Shown here in pieces: positions 41,534 to 50,389 of a stretch of DNA of 64,000 nt. The stretch is from the NCBI RefSeq assembly GCF_025628895.1, contig NZ_JAOTJC010000008.1, positions 245,315 to 309,314 on the forward strand. Reading direction: 5' to 3'. Made by a program: the position numbers and the translations under genes. Every line of letters starts with the position of its first letter. Positions within the stretch are counted from its first letter, which is position 1. The notes beneath the pieces were generated by a model. It did not search any database. It saw only the letters and a program-made list of their open reading frames with translations, and was not told where the DNA came from. Origin of the DNA: Alteromonas salexigens (lineage in GTDB: Bacteria > Pseudomonadota > Gammaproteobacteria > Enterobacterales > Alteromonadaceae).

Positions 41534-43618
41534 TTATTGCTGCGCAATAATGGCTATCGCGTTGGCCACTTCTTGTTGCAATGCAGACTTGGTCGCCGCT
41601 TTGCTGGCAAGGCCCGCCCGTTGCTGCAGAGCCGCAGCCGGTAAGGGCAGGTGATGAAGTATTGCCAGTAAAGGAAAAGTGTCCTCGTTAGCGTGAATTG
41701 GCGGATGGGAGGCGAGCCACGCCAAGCTTGCAATGCATTGGCTGCTATCACGGGTACCGTCAGCAAGCTGGCAGAGTTTACGCAGGTGCAGTGAAGCTAA
41801 GGACGTCTCGATGTGCTCGTCTGTCAGCGGCAGGCGTCCGTCTAGCACAGCGGCTTCCAATGCGCAGTGAGTCTGCAATTGCTCTGTGTAGCTGGAAAAG
41901 GTTGCGCTGAGTGGTTTCACCACCAGCGCGCTCTGCCGGCCACTGGCTTTATCTGTTTTTACCCCATGATGCACCTGTATAAATGCATTGCTTGCCCAGA
42001 ACGCCATCAACGGCGATGTAAAACCGAAGGAGCTGGTGATTGCGTCGATATGCTGATGGCGAGCCTCTTCACTCACAAAGGCCAGCAATTTACTGCCCAC
42101 TTTCTGCTGACGGTATTCAGTTCGCACGGCTATACGGTTAACCCGCCAGTAACGGAGTCTGGCGAGCTGAGGGTCAGCCATCAGTAATGTTAAGCGCTGT
42201 GCACCCAGGTGCCCTTTAACCCGACGCTGGCCTGTGGCGATGTGAGCAGCGAGATCCTGAAGGCGTCGTCCTCCTTCCCGGTTAATGATTAGTGCGCCGA
42301 TGATGTGCTTTTCATCTGCGCTGCAGACAATCGCTACGAGGACATCCGGGGCGTCAATCAGGCGCATAAGGTCGTCAGGCGTGGTCTGGTAATGTGCCAC
42401 CATTAACAGCTGCATGACTTGCGCTAACGACGAGGGGGCTAACTGATCAAACCGGCACCAACGGTAGGTCAGTTCATCGGCAGGACACGTTGGGGCGGGG
42501 GAATGCTGATCGAATAGCAGCGTGCAATTAAGAAAGCGCTCAACCGGGTCGTTGTCGGCCCAGCGTACCGGCTGCGTTAAGGTGTAGTGGCGGGCATCGG
42601 CACGGTCGCTCAGAAAAGCCGGGACAAACCGCTGTACAAAGCCCTGCCCGCTACCTTCATAGCCGTCCAGCGTGGTCGTCAGTACACAGCGAGTGGCATG
42701 CTCTGTAATAGCTCGCAGCTGCGGAAGGGGCAGGGCGGCAGCTTCGTCAACAAATACCCAGTTAGGGTTGCGGGTAAGCAATTCGGGGTTATCCGGCGCT
42801 ACCCAGCGCAAGCAGGCACCAGTCTCTTCATGTCGGCATATAAGTGGAGCGGTAAGATGCACATTCTTCGCCCGCGCCAGATGACGAAACACCGGTGTTA
42901 CGGCCTCCTTTGCTGCACTGGTCAGCAAGACGGACGCTCCCTCGGCCATCAGGCGCGCAGCCAGCTGGCCAAGCAGCGCACTTTTTCCCCGCCCTCTGGG
43001 TGCAGTAATGATAGCGCTGTGCGCACCCTCCTTATCAGCGAAGAACTGCGCATATGCACGAGCCTGATCGGACGTGGCAAACGGCGGGTCAGCAGAAATC
43101 AGTGCTGGCGCTTCAAGCGAGCCGGGCAGCGTCAATTTGTGTGAGTAAATACCGAGGTCGGGATCCTGTTGCGCCTGGGCGATCACATACTGCAGGTATT
43201 TACTGTTGGTGAGTGTCCAGCCGTGGGAAAGAAAGTGGGTGTCCAGCACTGCCGGGTCGGTGGGCCAGGCGTCCAGCGGGGGAGCCAGGATAAGTAGCCG
43301 ACCACTCCGCTTTATGGTGCCTGCCAGTGCCAGCAGGGCTGACGGCCGAAACGGGCCTGTAGCATCGAACACGGCAATATTATATTCACTGCCCAGCAGC
43401 TTCTTGTGCTGAGACAGTGGCACGGCGTACGTTGTCGACGCAGGCGGCGCTTCGCCGAGCCAGCAACTCACTGTGTCGGGTGGCGCCTGGTCAAGTAAGG
43501 TTCGGGCGCTACATCGAGCATCGTGCCTCGCAATCAACAGACACTGGCGGTGAATCTGTGTCTTGCTGTCCTGCCTTTTGTAGCTATAAAGCCAGTTATT
43601 TAGCTTTGCTAACGCCAT
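41534..43618 (-). CDS. tmcA: tRNA(Met) cytidine acetyltransferase TmcA
   Basis: Acetylates the wobble cytidine (ac4C34) of elongator tRNA-Met using acetyl-CoA and ATP. The 694 residues have an N-terminal DUF1726 domain, an RNA-helicase-like ATPase with Walker A TAPRGRGKSALL, Walker B VFVDEAAALP and DGYEGSGQGF, then a GNAT acetyltransferase domain (WRVNRIAVRTEYRQQKVGSKLLAFV). E. coli TmcA is 671 residues. Divergent from the thioesterase gene, 60 nt apart. Confidence 0.95.
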   Translation of the reverse strand: MALAKLNNWLYSYKRQDSKTQIHRQCLLIARHDARCSARTLLDQAPPDTVSCWLGEAPPASTTYAVPLSQHKKLLGSEYNIAVFDATGPFRPSALLALAGTIKRSGRLLILAPPLDAWPTDPAVLDTHFLSHGWTLTNSKYLQYVIAQAQQDPDLGIYSHKLTLPGSLEAPALISADPPFATSDQARAYAQFFADKEGAHSAIITAPRGRGKSALLGQLAARLMAEGASVLLTSAAKEAVTPVFRHLARAKNVHLTAPLICRHEETGACLRWVAPDNPELLTRNPNWVFVDEAAALPLPQLRAITEHATRCVLTTTLDGYEGSGQGFVQRFVPAFLSDRADARHYTLTQPVRWADNDPVERFLNCTLLFDQHSPAPTCPADELTYRWCRFDQLAPSSLAQVMQLLMVAHYQTTPDDLMRLIDAPDVLVAIVCSADEKHIIGALIINREGGRRLQDLAAHIATGQRRVKGHLGAQRLTLLMADPQLARLRYWRVNRIAVRTEYRQQKVGSKLLAFVSEEARHQHIDAITSSFGFTSPLMAFWASNAFIQVHHGVKTDKASGRQSALVVKPLSATFSSYTEQLQTHCALEAAVLDGRLPLTDEHIETSLASLHLRKLCQLADGTRDSSQCIASLAWLASHPPIHANEDTFPLLAILHHLPLPAAALQQRAGLASKAATKSALQQEVANAIAIIAQQ

Positions 43619-43678
43619 AATCGCTGAAATTCGGTATACTAAAGCAAAGATTCTAACGACTAACTACAAGGAATACGA

Positions 43679-44110
43679 ATGCGATTTCTGTCCCGCCGCC
43701 TGGTAATGCCCAGTGATCTTAACTATGCCAATTCACTGTTTGGCGGCCGAGCTCTGGAGTGGATTGATGAAGAGTCGGCGATTTACGCCATCTGCCAGCT
43801 AGAAACGAACTGTCTGGTAACCAAGCACATTGGTGAAATTAACTTTGAGTCCCCGGCAATGCAGGGCGATATTGTTGAGTTCGGTCTTGAAACCACTGCG
43901 GTGGGGCGTACTTCGATTAAAGTCAGTTGTCTGGTACGCAACAAAGCCACTAAGAAAACGATCTGCCTGGCAGATGATATCGTGTTTGTTAAGGTCGATC
44001 CGGTCACCCGCCAGCCCGTGCCCCATGGCAAAACGCTGGAAGGCCTGGTGACTCAAACAGAAGAGGAAGTACGCAGCCTCAATTTGCTGCCGAAGCGCGA
44101 CGAAAAGTAA
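43679..44110 (+). CDS. Acyl-CoA thioesterase, hotdog fold
   Basis: A 143-residue hotdog protein of the acyl-CoA hydrolase (YciA/BACH) type: LVMPSDLNYANSLFGGRALEWIDEESAI carries the catalytic Asn/Asp helix, and FESPAMQGDIVEFGLETTAVGRTSIKV completes the fold. It hydrolyses acyl-CoA esters; chain-length preference unknown. An AGGAA-like site precedes the ATG. Alone on the plus strand between tmcA and the HDOD gene. Confidence 0.9.
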   Translation: MRFLSRRLVMPSDLNYANSLFGGRALEWIDEESAIYAICQLETNCLVTKHIGEINFESPAMQGDIVEFGLETTAVGRTSIKVSCLVRNKATKKTICLADDIVFVKVDPVTRQPVPHGKTLEGLVTQTEEEVRSLNLLPKRDEK

Positions 44111-44131
44111 GCGGGCTTCAGCGCTGGCCGC

Positions 44132-45895
44132 TTAGCTGGCCAGCCAGTGAGTTAAGCGAGTGCGCTCATCATCGGACAGCTGCGTATAGGTGTTCAGTGA
44201 CTCACGGGCAGCCTCTTTTCCATACAAGGTTGCGGTGACGGCAATATCGTGACAGGCGCGTACCCGGTAGGCCGGGGCCGCGTCGGCTTCCTCCGTGTCA
44301 CCATGGCATAATGCCCACAATGACTGGTTAATACTTCCGGTCACTCCCCAGCGCAACAGCATCAGTGACGTCGAGCCATAGACACACAGGCCATAGTCTG
44401 CGCGTAGCGCCTGCACAAACTCCCCGAACGAAGCACTGTGTTGCCAGTGATTAATCGCACCGCTGACAAATAAACAATCGGCGTGGAATATCAGCAATAA
44501 AGATAACAGCCCGAACAACAGTAACTGTTTGGTTTGTTCTGAATTCTGATAATTGCTATCCATACACTGGCGAAACAACGTGTGACTTATCACCATACTG
44601 TCGATAAGCAGCGCGAGATCGCTGAACCGACTTTGTGTGGTCAGCAACTGTTGCGCAGAAAACAATACTGCCAGCTGTTTTATATTGGCCAGTCCCAGGT
44701 TACGACTGATTGCTTCATCCAGTGTCGCCGGTGGTTTACCGTAGGTGGCTCGACTGGCTTTGCCCATCAGGTGAGCCTGGAAAATAGGGTCGGAGTCTAC
44801 GATGCTGCGTACCTGCGCCAGTGTCATGGTGTGGTCGTCAAGTTGCAACAAGCGGGTGACGGTATCCGGCAACGGGGGTAAATGCTCTACCACGTCAAGC
44901 AGATGGGAATTACCTTTTTGAAACTGTAACCGGTGGCCGAGTTTACGCAGCTGGCCTGCATTAATGCCACTGTATTCTTTCAGGCTGCGATCAAAAGAAC
45001 GCCGATCGGCAAAGCCTAATTGCGTTGCCACGTCCTCCGTTTTGCCCCCTGCCAGCAAGTGTTGGCAGGCTCTGTCATGAATAAACTGACGTAACAGCTT
45101 ACTGAATGTCAGCTCTTCCTGTTTAAGTTTGCGCCGAAATGCGGCTTCGCTCATGCCCAGTGCACCGGCCACGCTCTCCAGCCGCAGACGAGCCGGGTTA
45201 GCCACCTGCTCGAAGATTTCTTCCACCCGGGCTTTTAATGAAACCAGTGGCTCGTTCGCCAGTGCCCCGGCCAGGGCGTGCTTAATCTGGGCATTGTAGT
45301 AATAAGAAGGCGTGGTGAGCCAGTGGGTAGCGAAGGTCATGGCGATTTGATTATCTTCATGAATAGGGGAGTCGGAGAGTTCCCCTAACAAGTGACGTGC
45401 CAGCGCCGGCTGCGGAGCATGCATAGACTCAAAACAAAAATGACGGCCTGCGAGATGGCGACACATGCCCAATAATACATAGGCGTGCAGTATATCTGTC
45501 AGCGCGCAGTTACCTGCGGCCCAGGATAAATGCACTACGTCACCTTCCATTCTGAAATCAAGCCCACAGCGGGTATGGAACCAGCGCAATTGATGCTGAC
45601 GAAGGGTAATCAGCATCTCATCAATGTTTTTTGCTGCGCTCAGGTAGACTGCCAGGGTGCCCATTTTATTGAAATCAAGATAGCCAATGAGTGAGCGACT
45701 GATCGTGTTGTACAGGCTGGCAGGGCAGAGGCTGGTTAACAATGCTGAAAGCTCTGCATCGGTGATACCGCCCTGTTCCAGCGCTTCGAGCATGAGCAGC
45801 GCACGCTCATCAGCCTGATCCTGATGTGCTGCATCCCGGCGCAATGACAATAACGATCTGACTATGGCTGACCAATATATTCCGTTTATCTTCAC
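44132..45895 (-). CDS. AraC-family regulator fused to an HDOD domain
   Basis: A 587-residue protein combining two usually separate modules. The first ~200 residues resemble the arabinose-binding-like N-terminal domain of OruR/ArgR-type AraC proteins (YLDFNKMGTLAVYLSAAKNIDEML... WFHTRCGLDF). An AraC helix-turn-helix pair follows (LESVAGALGMSEAAFRRKLKQEELTFSKLL... EDVATQLGFADRRSFDRSLKEYSG), then a C-terminal HDOD domain (LPPLPDTVTRLLQLDDHTMTLAQVRSIVDSDP... AISRNLGLANIKQLAVLFSAQQLL). The GTG start at 45895 is chosen for its AGAGGAGG site. Targets and ligand are unknown. Confidence 0.85.
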   Translation of the reverse strand: MKINGIYWSAIVRSLLSLRRDAAHQDQADERALLMLEALEQGGITDAELSALLTSLCPASLYNTISRSLIGYLDFNKMGTLAVYLSAAKNIDEMLITLRQHQLRWFHTRCGLDFRMEGDVVHLSWAAGNCALTDILHAYVLLGMCRHLAGRHFCFESMHAPQPALARHLLGELSDSPIHEDNQIAMTFATHWLTTPSYYYNAQIKHALAGALANEPLVSLKARVEEIFEQVANPARLRLESVAGALGMSEAAFRRKLKQEELTFSKLLRQFIHDRACQHLLAGGKTEDVATQLGFADRRSFDRSLKEYSGINAGQLRKLGHRLQFQKGNSHLLDVVEHLPPLPDTVTRLLQLDDHTMTLAQVRSIVDSDPIFQAHLMGKASRATYGKPPATLDEAISRNLGLANIKQLAVLFSAQQLLTTQSRFSDLALLIDSMVISHTLFRQCMDSNYQNSEQTKQLLLFGLLSLLLIFHADCLFVSGAINHWQHSASFGEFVQALRADYGLCVYGSTSLMLLRWGVTGSINQSLWALCHGDTEEADAAPAYRVRACHDIAVTATLYGKEAARESLNTYTQLSDDERTRLTHWLAS

Positions 45896-46165
45896 CCTTC
45901 CTCCTCTCTGGCTAAGTCTGCTTACAGAAGGTAGCCCGGTGCACAAAAGTGTCCTATTTGTACCTCCAGCTGTCCTATCGTGTTCAAACCGTTCACAGTA
46001 AACTTGTACTATCAGTGAGCAGTGATAGCAAGAAGGGACGCAAATTGTTTACTGGCAGTCTGCGGTGTAACGGGCATACCGCCAACCTTGTCCTGACTTC
46101 TCGCAGCAAAAATAACGTAACGGCGCCCGAAGATGCCGACACGTAAAGTCGTACTGACTTCCTCG

Positions 46166-46203
46166 ACGCCCGCCCTGTCTCATAGCGGGCGTTTTCTTTT
46201 TTT
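46166..46203 (+). terminator. Strong terminator with no known upstream gene
   Basis: ACGCCCGC and GCGGGCGT form an 8-bp GC-rich stem around an 11-nt loop, followed by TTTCTTTTTTT. The only annotated gene upstream (AraC-HDOD) is on the other strand, so the plus-strand transcript ended here is unidentified: possibly a small RNA between 45950 and 46165. Confidence 0.7.
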
Positions 46204-46257
46204 GTACCTTGACCCCAGACTGAATACTGTTAGACTCGCCGCTGGCTGCTCAATGCA

Positions 46258-46345
46258 GCGCACCAAGGGGTGCCGATATAGGCTGAGATCCACACCGTTG
46301 TGGGAACCCTGTTACCTGATCCGGATAATACCGGCGTAGGGATGG
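46258..46345 (+). promoter_or_regulatory. TPP riboswitch (THI element)
   Basis: The conserved core is clear: GGGGTGCC (46267-46274), GGCTGAGA (46281-46288), AACCCT (46305-46310), ACCTGATCCGGATAATACCG (46314-46333) and GGCGTAGGGA (46333-46342). TPP binding should repress the downstream thiamine TBDR operon. The aptamer ends about 70 nt before the ATG, leaving an expression platform that contains the RBS hairpin. Confidence 0.96.
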
Positions 46346-46379
46346 TTTACCTATCATAGCCTTATCACCTGCCGACATG

Positions 46380-46412
46380 CCGGATCTTTTTTTCATGATG
46401 AACAAGAGATCC
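46380..46412 (+). promoter_or_regulatory. RBS-sequestering hairpin of the TPP riboswitch
   Basis: GGATCTTTT (46382-46390) can pair with AAGAGATCC (46404-46412), which covers the AAGAG ribosome binding site 2 nt before the ATG. CCGGATC (46380-46386) can instead pair with GATCCGG (46318-46324) inside the aptamer. TPP binding would lock the aptamer strand and so release the anti-RBS strand to block translation. Inferred from base pairing only. Confidence 0.6.
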
Positions 46413-46414
46413 AA

Positions 46415-48472
46415 ATGAATAAACCCGTTTTACTGTTTTCCCTGTTTTCACTCCCGGTCTTAGCTCAGACAGACGTAGCCGATATTGAACGGATTAACGT
46501 TACCGGTGATTACCGTAAGGTGTCGCTGGACCAACTCGCCAGCAGCGCGACCATACTGGATGCCACGCGCCTCGCCAGTCGTCAGACGTCACACATAGAC
46601 GGACTGCTCAATGCCGCGCCAAACGTTAATTTTGCCTCAGGCGCATCCCGGGGACGCTTTATTCAAATACGGGGCATCGGTGAGCGAAGTCAGTTTTCTG
46701 AGCCGGTAAACCCGTCGGTCAGCTTTCTGGTTGATGAATTTGATTTTTCCGGGCTGGCTGCGTCTGGATTGCTGTTCGACACGCAGCAGGTTGAGGTTTT
46801 CCGCGGTCCCCAGGCCACCTTGTTTGGCACTGGTGCGCTGGCCGGCGCGGTGAAATTGCAGAGCCACCAGCCGGGCAGCGATGCGCCTTCGCTGATGGAG
46901 GTGCGGGTGGCCAACAAAGACAGCTACCGGCTTCAACTGGCTCACGGAGATGAGCTTACCCCCGACACTGCGTATCGGGCAGCGGTGGTGCATAACAGCA
47001 GCGACGGATTTGTTGAGAATACCTTCCTGAATAAAGATAACACCAACAACCTGAATGAGTCTGCTGCCCGCCTCGGGCTGGTCAGCCAGCTCGACGACAT
47101 CACCCGGATATCGCTGAACTACCGGTTTTATGACATTGATAACGGCTACGATACCTTCTCACTGGACAATGACCGTTTTTCACGAGCCGATGACCCCGGT
47201 TTCGATGAACACCAGACCCATGCTTTCAGTGCGCGCAGTACCATGACCTTTGCCGCTGGCGACCTGGACTTCATTGCTACCCACGCCTCGCACAATATTG
47301 CCTATGGCTATGACGAAGACTGGACCTTTATGGGCTTTCACCCGTGGGGTTACACCTCGTTTGACGCCTATTTTCGCGAAATTGATACCCAGACTGCGGA
47401 GCTGCGGTTTACGTCATCGCCAGCCAGTGCCCTGTTAGGTGGTGCTATGAGTTGGGTAGTAGGTGCTCACTATAAAGGCAGTGAAGAGGACTTGCTACGG
47501 GAATATACCTATGCAGATGCTGACTTTATCAGTGAGTACAAGCCCGTCACTACCTCGGTATACACACAAACCGAAACAGTACTGAGCGATGCGCTGAGCC
47601 TGACTTTGGGTCTGCGGGTTGAAAACTTTGACTTTTCTTATGCTGACAGTGATGGCAGCGTGGGTAGCGAGACGACCACTATGGTCGGCGGCAAAGTTGC
47701 ACTTCAATACATTGCTGGCGAACACTTCTGGTACGGCAGTATTTCCCGGGGCTACAAAGGCGCGGGCATTAACCCTGACCAACGGGTAAGCGAAGAAAAA
47801 CGCTTCTTCGACGCTGAATATAACTGGAATTACGAAGTTGGGGTGAAAGGACCGTTACTGAACACGGATATCATGATGCGTGCAGCCGTGTTCCATATGC
47901 GGCGGGATAATACCCAGGTAAATGATTTCGACGTACGCATACGCGAAGACGGGACCCCGGAGTTTATTGATATTATTGATAACGCCGACCTGGGCACCAA
48001 CCAGGGCGCTGAACTGGAATTAAGCTGGCAGGTCACGCCAAGCTGGCAGTTGCAAACCAGCATGGGGTACCTTGATGCCACTTTTGAAGGTTATACCACG
48101 GCAGACGGCACGCAGGTTGATAAGCAGCGTCAGGCCCAGGCACCGGAGTTCACGGCGAACATCTTCAGTGAAGTGGCTATCTTCAGTGATACCCTGTGGC
48201 GGTTAGATATCGACTTTAAAGATGAATACCGGTTTTCCGATGGCCACGACGTGACTGCGCCAGCTACCACGCTGGTGAATACCGAACTGGTGCTGTTGAG
48301 GGATGACTGGACAACGACTTTCTGGGTACAGAACCTGTTCAAAAAGACCTATTACGTGCGTGGCTTTGGCGGCTTCAGCAACGATCCCCGGGATCTATAT
48401 GCGTTTGACGAGCCTTACTATCAGCTAGGCGACGGTCGGCAATACGGGATCACGGTACAATACACATTTTAA
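46415..48472 (+). CDS. TonB-dependent receptor for thiamine
   Basis: Outer-membrane receptor of 685 residues under TPP riboswitch control, corresponding to the receptors called omr1 in comparative genomics. A short signal peptide (MNKPVLLFSLFSLPVLAQ) leads to IERINVTGDYRK as TonB-contact region, a plug with QQVEVFRGPQATLFGTGALAGAVKL, and a barrel ending ITVQYTF. The riboswitch and the downstream transport/kinase genes make thiamine (or a precursor) the likely ligand. First gene of a four-gene operon. Confidence 0.93.
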   Translation: MNKPVLLFSLFSLPVLAQTDVADIERINVTGDYRKVSLDQLASSATILDATRLASRQTSHIDGLLNAAPNVNFASGASRGRFIQIRGIGERSQFSEPVNPSVSFLVDEFDFSGLAASGLLFDTQQVEVFRGPQATLFGTGALAGAVKLQSHQPGSDAPSLMEVRVANKDSYRLQLAHGDELTPDTAYRAAVVHNSSDGFVENTFLNKDNTNNLNESAARLGLVSQLDDITRISLNYRFYDIDNGYDTFSLDNDRFSRADDPGFDEHQTHAFSARSTMTFAAGDLDFIATHASHNIAYGYDEDWTFMGFHPWGYTSFDAYFREIDTQTAELRFTSSPASALLGGAMSWVVGAHYKGSEEDLLREYTYADADFISEYKPVTTSVYTQTETVLSDALSLTLGLRVENFDFSYADSDGSVGSETTTMVGGKVALQYIAGEHFWYGSISRGYKGAGINPDQRVSEEKRFFDAEYNWNYEVGVKGPLLNTDIMMRAAVFHMRRDNTQVNDFDVRIREDGTPEFIDIIDNADLGTNQGAELELSWQVTPSWQLQTSMGYLDATFEGYTTADGTQVDKQRQAQAPEFTANIFSEVAIFSDTLWRLDIDFKDEYRFSDGHDVTAPATTLVNTELVLLRDDWTTTFWVQNLFKKTYYVRGFGGFSNDPRDLYAFDEPYYQLGDGRQYGITVQYTF

Positions 48473-48482
48473 GGAGCGGACT

Positions 48483-48746
48483 ATGCAAGTTATGGTTGAA
48501 TTATCGCTTTACCCGTTGCAGGACGACTGTATTGCGACGATATCTGCGTTTATTAAACGCCTGCACCACTACGATGGGCTGTCATTAACGACAACCTCTA
48601 CCAGTACCCAAATTACCGGGGAGTATGCACGGGTGATGGAGGTGCTGGGTGATGAAATGCAGCGTACCCACGAGGAAGTGGGGCAGGCTGTGTTCGTGGC
48701 GAAGTTTCTGAACTTTGATGCCATGCAAAGCCGGAAAAACGACTGA
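48483..48746 (+). CDS. YkoF/MTH1187-like thiamine-binding protein
   Basis: An 87-residue protein with the ferredoxin-like fold pattern of the MTH1187/YkoF thiamine-binding family: MVELSLYPLQDDCIATISAFIKRL... LSLTTTSTSTQITGEYARVMEVLGDEMQRTHEEVGQAVFVAKF. A GGAGC site 6 nt upstream of the ATG. Between the riboswitch-controlled TBDR and the PnuT-like gene, which overlaps it by 1 nt. It may bind thiamine in the cytoplasm or serve the transporter. Confidence 0.85.
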   Translation: MQVMVELSLYPLQDDCIATISAFIKRLHHYDGLSLTTTSTSTQITGEYARVMEVLGDEMQRTHEEVGQAVFVAKFLNFDAMQSRKND

Positions 48747-49363
48747 TGGAACAGGCGGTAACGCAATTTGTGCAGCAGATCCTGGCCACTTCAGCGGCCG
48801 AATGGATCGCCGTGACGCTGGCCCTCGCCTATGTGTGGCTGGCGGCCCGGCAAAACAGCTGGTGCTGGGCGTGCGCATTTGCCAGTACCGCCATCTATAC
48901 CTGGCTGTTCTGGCAGGTCACCCTGCCTTTTCAGTCAGCGCTGAACTTCTATTACATGATCATGGCAGGTTATGGCTATTACCAGTGGAACCGGGGCGGC
49001 AGCGATACAGCACCGGTCCGTTCCTTGTCGTGGTGGTGGCATGCGCTACTCATCCCCGGCATGCTGGGGCTGGCCTGGGTGCTGGCGGGGCTCGCCGAAT
49101 CTCAGTTTCAGAGTGAACATTTGTATCTTGATGCCAGTATTCACTTGCTAAGTGTCGTGACCACCTTTATGGTTGCACATAAGATCTTACAAAACTGGCT
49201 GTACTGGTTTGTTATAAACCTCGCATCTGCCTACCTGTTCGCGCAATCCGGACTGATGCTGTCGGCCTGTTTATTCCTGGGGTACGTGGGGTTTTCGGTG
49301 TACGGCTACCGGGAGTGGTGGAAGCAATGGAAAGTGCAGCATGCAGCAAGCGAGTATCATTAA
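48746..49363 (+). CDS. pnuT: PnuC-family permease, probably PnuT for thiamine
   Basis: A 205-residue inner-membrane permease of the PnuC family with about seven helices. The conserved WCWACAFASTAIYTWLFWQVTLPFQSALNFYYMIMAGYGYYQW and the WFVINLASAYLFAQSGLMLSACLFLGYVGFSVYGYREW segments are typical. PnuC proteins in thiamine-regulated operons (PnuT) import thiamine by facilitated diffusion, trapped by phosphorylation, which fits the adjacent kinase gene (23-nt overlap). Nicotinamide riboside is excluded by the TPP riboswitch context rather than by sequence. Confidence 0.9.
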   Translation: MEQAVTQFVQQILATSAAEWIAVTLALAYVWLAARQNSWCWACAFASTAIYTWLFWQVTLPFQSALNFYYMIMAGYGYYQWNRGGSDTAPVRSLSWWWHALLIPGMLGLAWVLAGLAESQFQSEHLYLDASIHLLSVVTTFMVAHKILQNWLYWFVINLASAYLFAQSGLMLSACLFLGYVGFSVYGYREWWKQWKVQHAASEYH

Positions 49364-50144
49364 TACCCTCAGCGTTCCGCTGGGGCTGAGTGACGAGGCC
49401 GCGTTACAGCCCTTAAATGGCGGGGCGGTCAATCACGTCTATCTGCTTACCGATGGTGAGCAGCAACTGGTCGTAAAATGGACCGGTGCCGATACATTCA
49501 GTGGTATCGACCGCTTTCATCAATATGTATTGCAGGAACAGCTCGCCCAGCGCGAACTGGCCCCGCAACCCATTTGGCTGAGCGACGACGAAAGCCTGTG
49601 GGTGGAAAAATACATTCCCCCGGGCACCACGCACAATACCAATAATGTGGTGTTGCTGGGAGAGGTTCTGGCCGCCATTCATGCCCAGCCCATTACCGCC
49701 CGGCCGTTACAGTTAACCAAACGCTGGCAGCACTATATCCAGTCTGCCCAGCTGTCACCTTCAAGCCCTCTTGTACGTCAGGCCAATGTGCTGAATGAAA
49801 CCCTGCACTTGGATTATGATGATGACAATGTGTTGGCGTTTTGCCATAACGACCTGTCTTTCGGGCACGTGTTATCGGCCCAGCCGCCCGTGGTGGTAGA
49901 CTGGGAGTATGCCGGTATGGGGAACCGCTTTTTTGATTTGGCAGGCTGCGCCGCAATAAACAACATGAACGACACCGATTGCGCCACGTTATGCGAAGCC
50001 TATGCTGAAGCGGCCATGTTGAGTGTGCCGGAAGTTTCGCGTCAGTTTGCCGAGCAACAAGCTGTGGTAGAGGTGACATACGCGTTATGGCAGGCCGCCT
50101 TAGACAGCCAGCGTGAGCGTCGCTGCGAGGCGACCCCGGAATAA
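49341..50144 (+). CDS. Thiamine kinase-like phosphotransferase
   Basis: A 267-residue APH/choline-kinase fold protein. The N-lobe has GGAVNHVYLLTDGEQQLVVKW with the ATP-binding lysine. The catalytic loop reads FCHNDLSFGHVL: Asp is present, but the Mg-binding Asn of the usual HxDxxxxN is His. The Asp of the DFG-like motif is in VVDWEYAGMGNRFFDLAG, close to DWEYAGDGD in E. coli ThiK. In the operon it would phosphorylate imported thiamine. It overlaps pnuT by 23 nt. Confidence 0.85.
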   Translation: MQQASIINTLSVPLGLSDEAALQPLNGGAVNHVYLLTDGEQQLVVKWTGADTFSGIDRFHQYVLQEQLAQRELAPQPIWLSDDESLWVEKYIPPGTTHNTNNVVLLGEVLAAIHAQPITARPLQLTKRWQHYIQSAQLSPSSPLVRQANVLNETLHLDYDDDNVLAFCHNDLSFGHVLSAQPPVVVDWEYAGMGNRFFDLAGCAAINNMNDTDCATLCEAYAEAAMLSVPEVSRQFAEQQAVVEVTYALWQAALDSQRERRCEATPE

Positions 50145-50250
50145 ATCGTCTGTTAATTGTTCGAATTGGTTAATGCTTCAGCGACCGTCCCGCAACGGGT
50201 AGAAAAGTACTTTACCTTTTACATTTCGTACGTATAATTCACAGCGCGCT

Positions 50251-50327
50251 AGGGGTGTAGTTCGAATTGGTAGAACAGCGGTCTCCAAAACCGATGGTTG
50301 GGGGTTCGAGTCCCTCCACCCCTGCCA
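50251..50327 (+). tRNA. tRNA-Trp(CCA)
   Basis: A 77-nt cloverleaf: acceptor AGGGGTG pairs with CACCCCT, then G and an encoded CCA. The anticodon stem-loop GCGGTCTCCAAAACCGA gives CCA. The sequence is close to E. coli tRNA-Trp. It stands alone and is not next to secE-nusG as in some other bacteria. Confidence 0.97.
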
Positions 50328-50389
50328 TTTTCCCTTGTACTGCGCTACACTCTCTGCACTTTCATCTAACTGAATTTCCCTCAAATATA

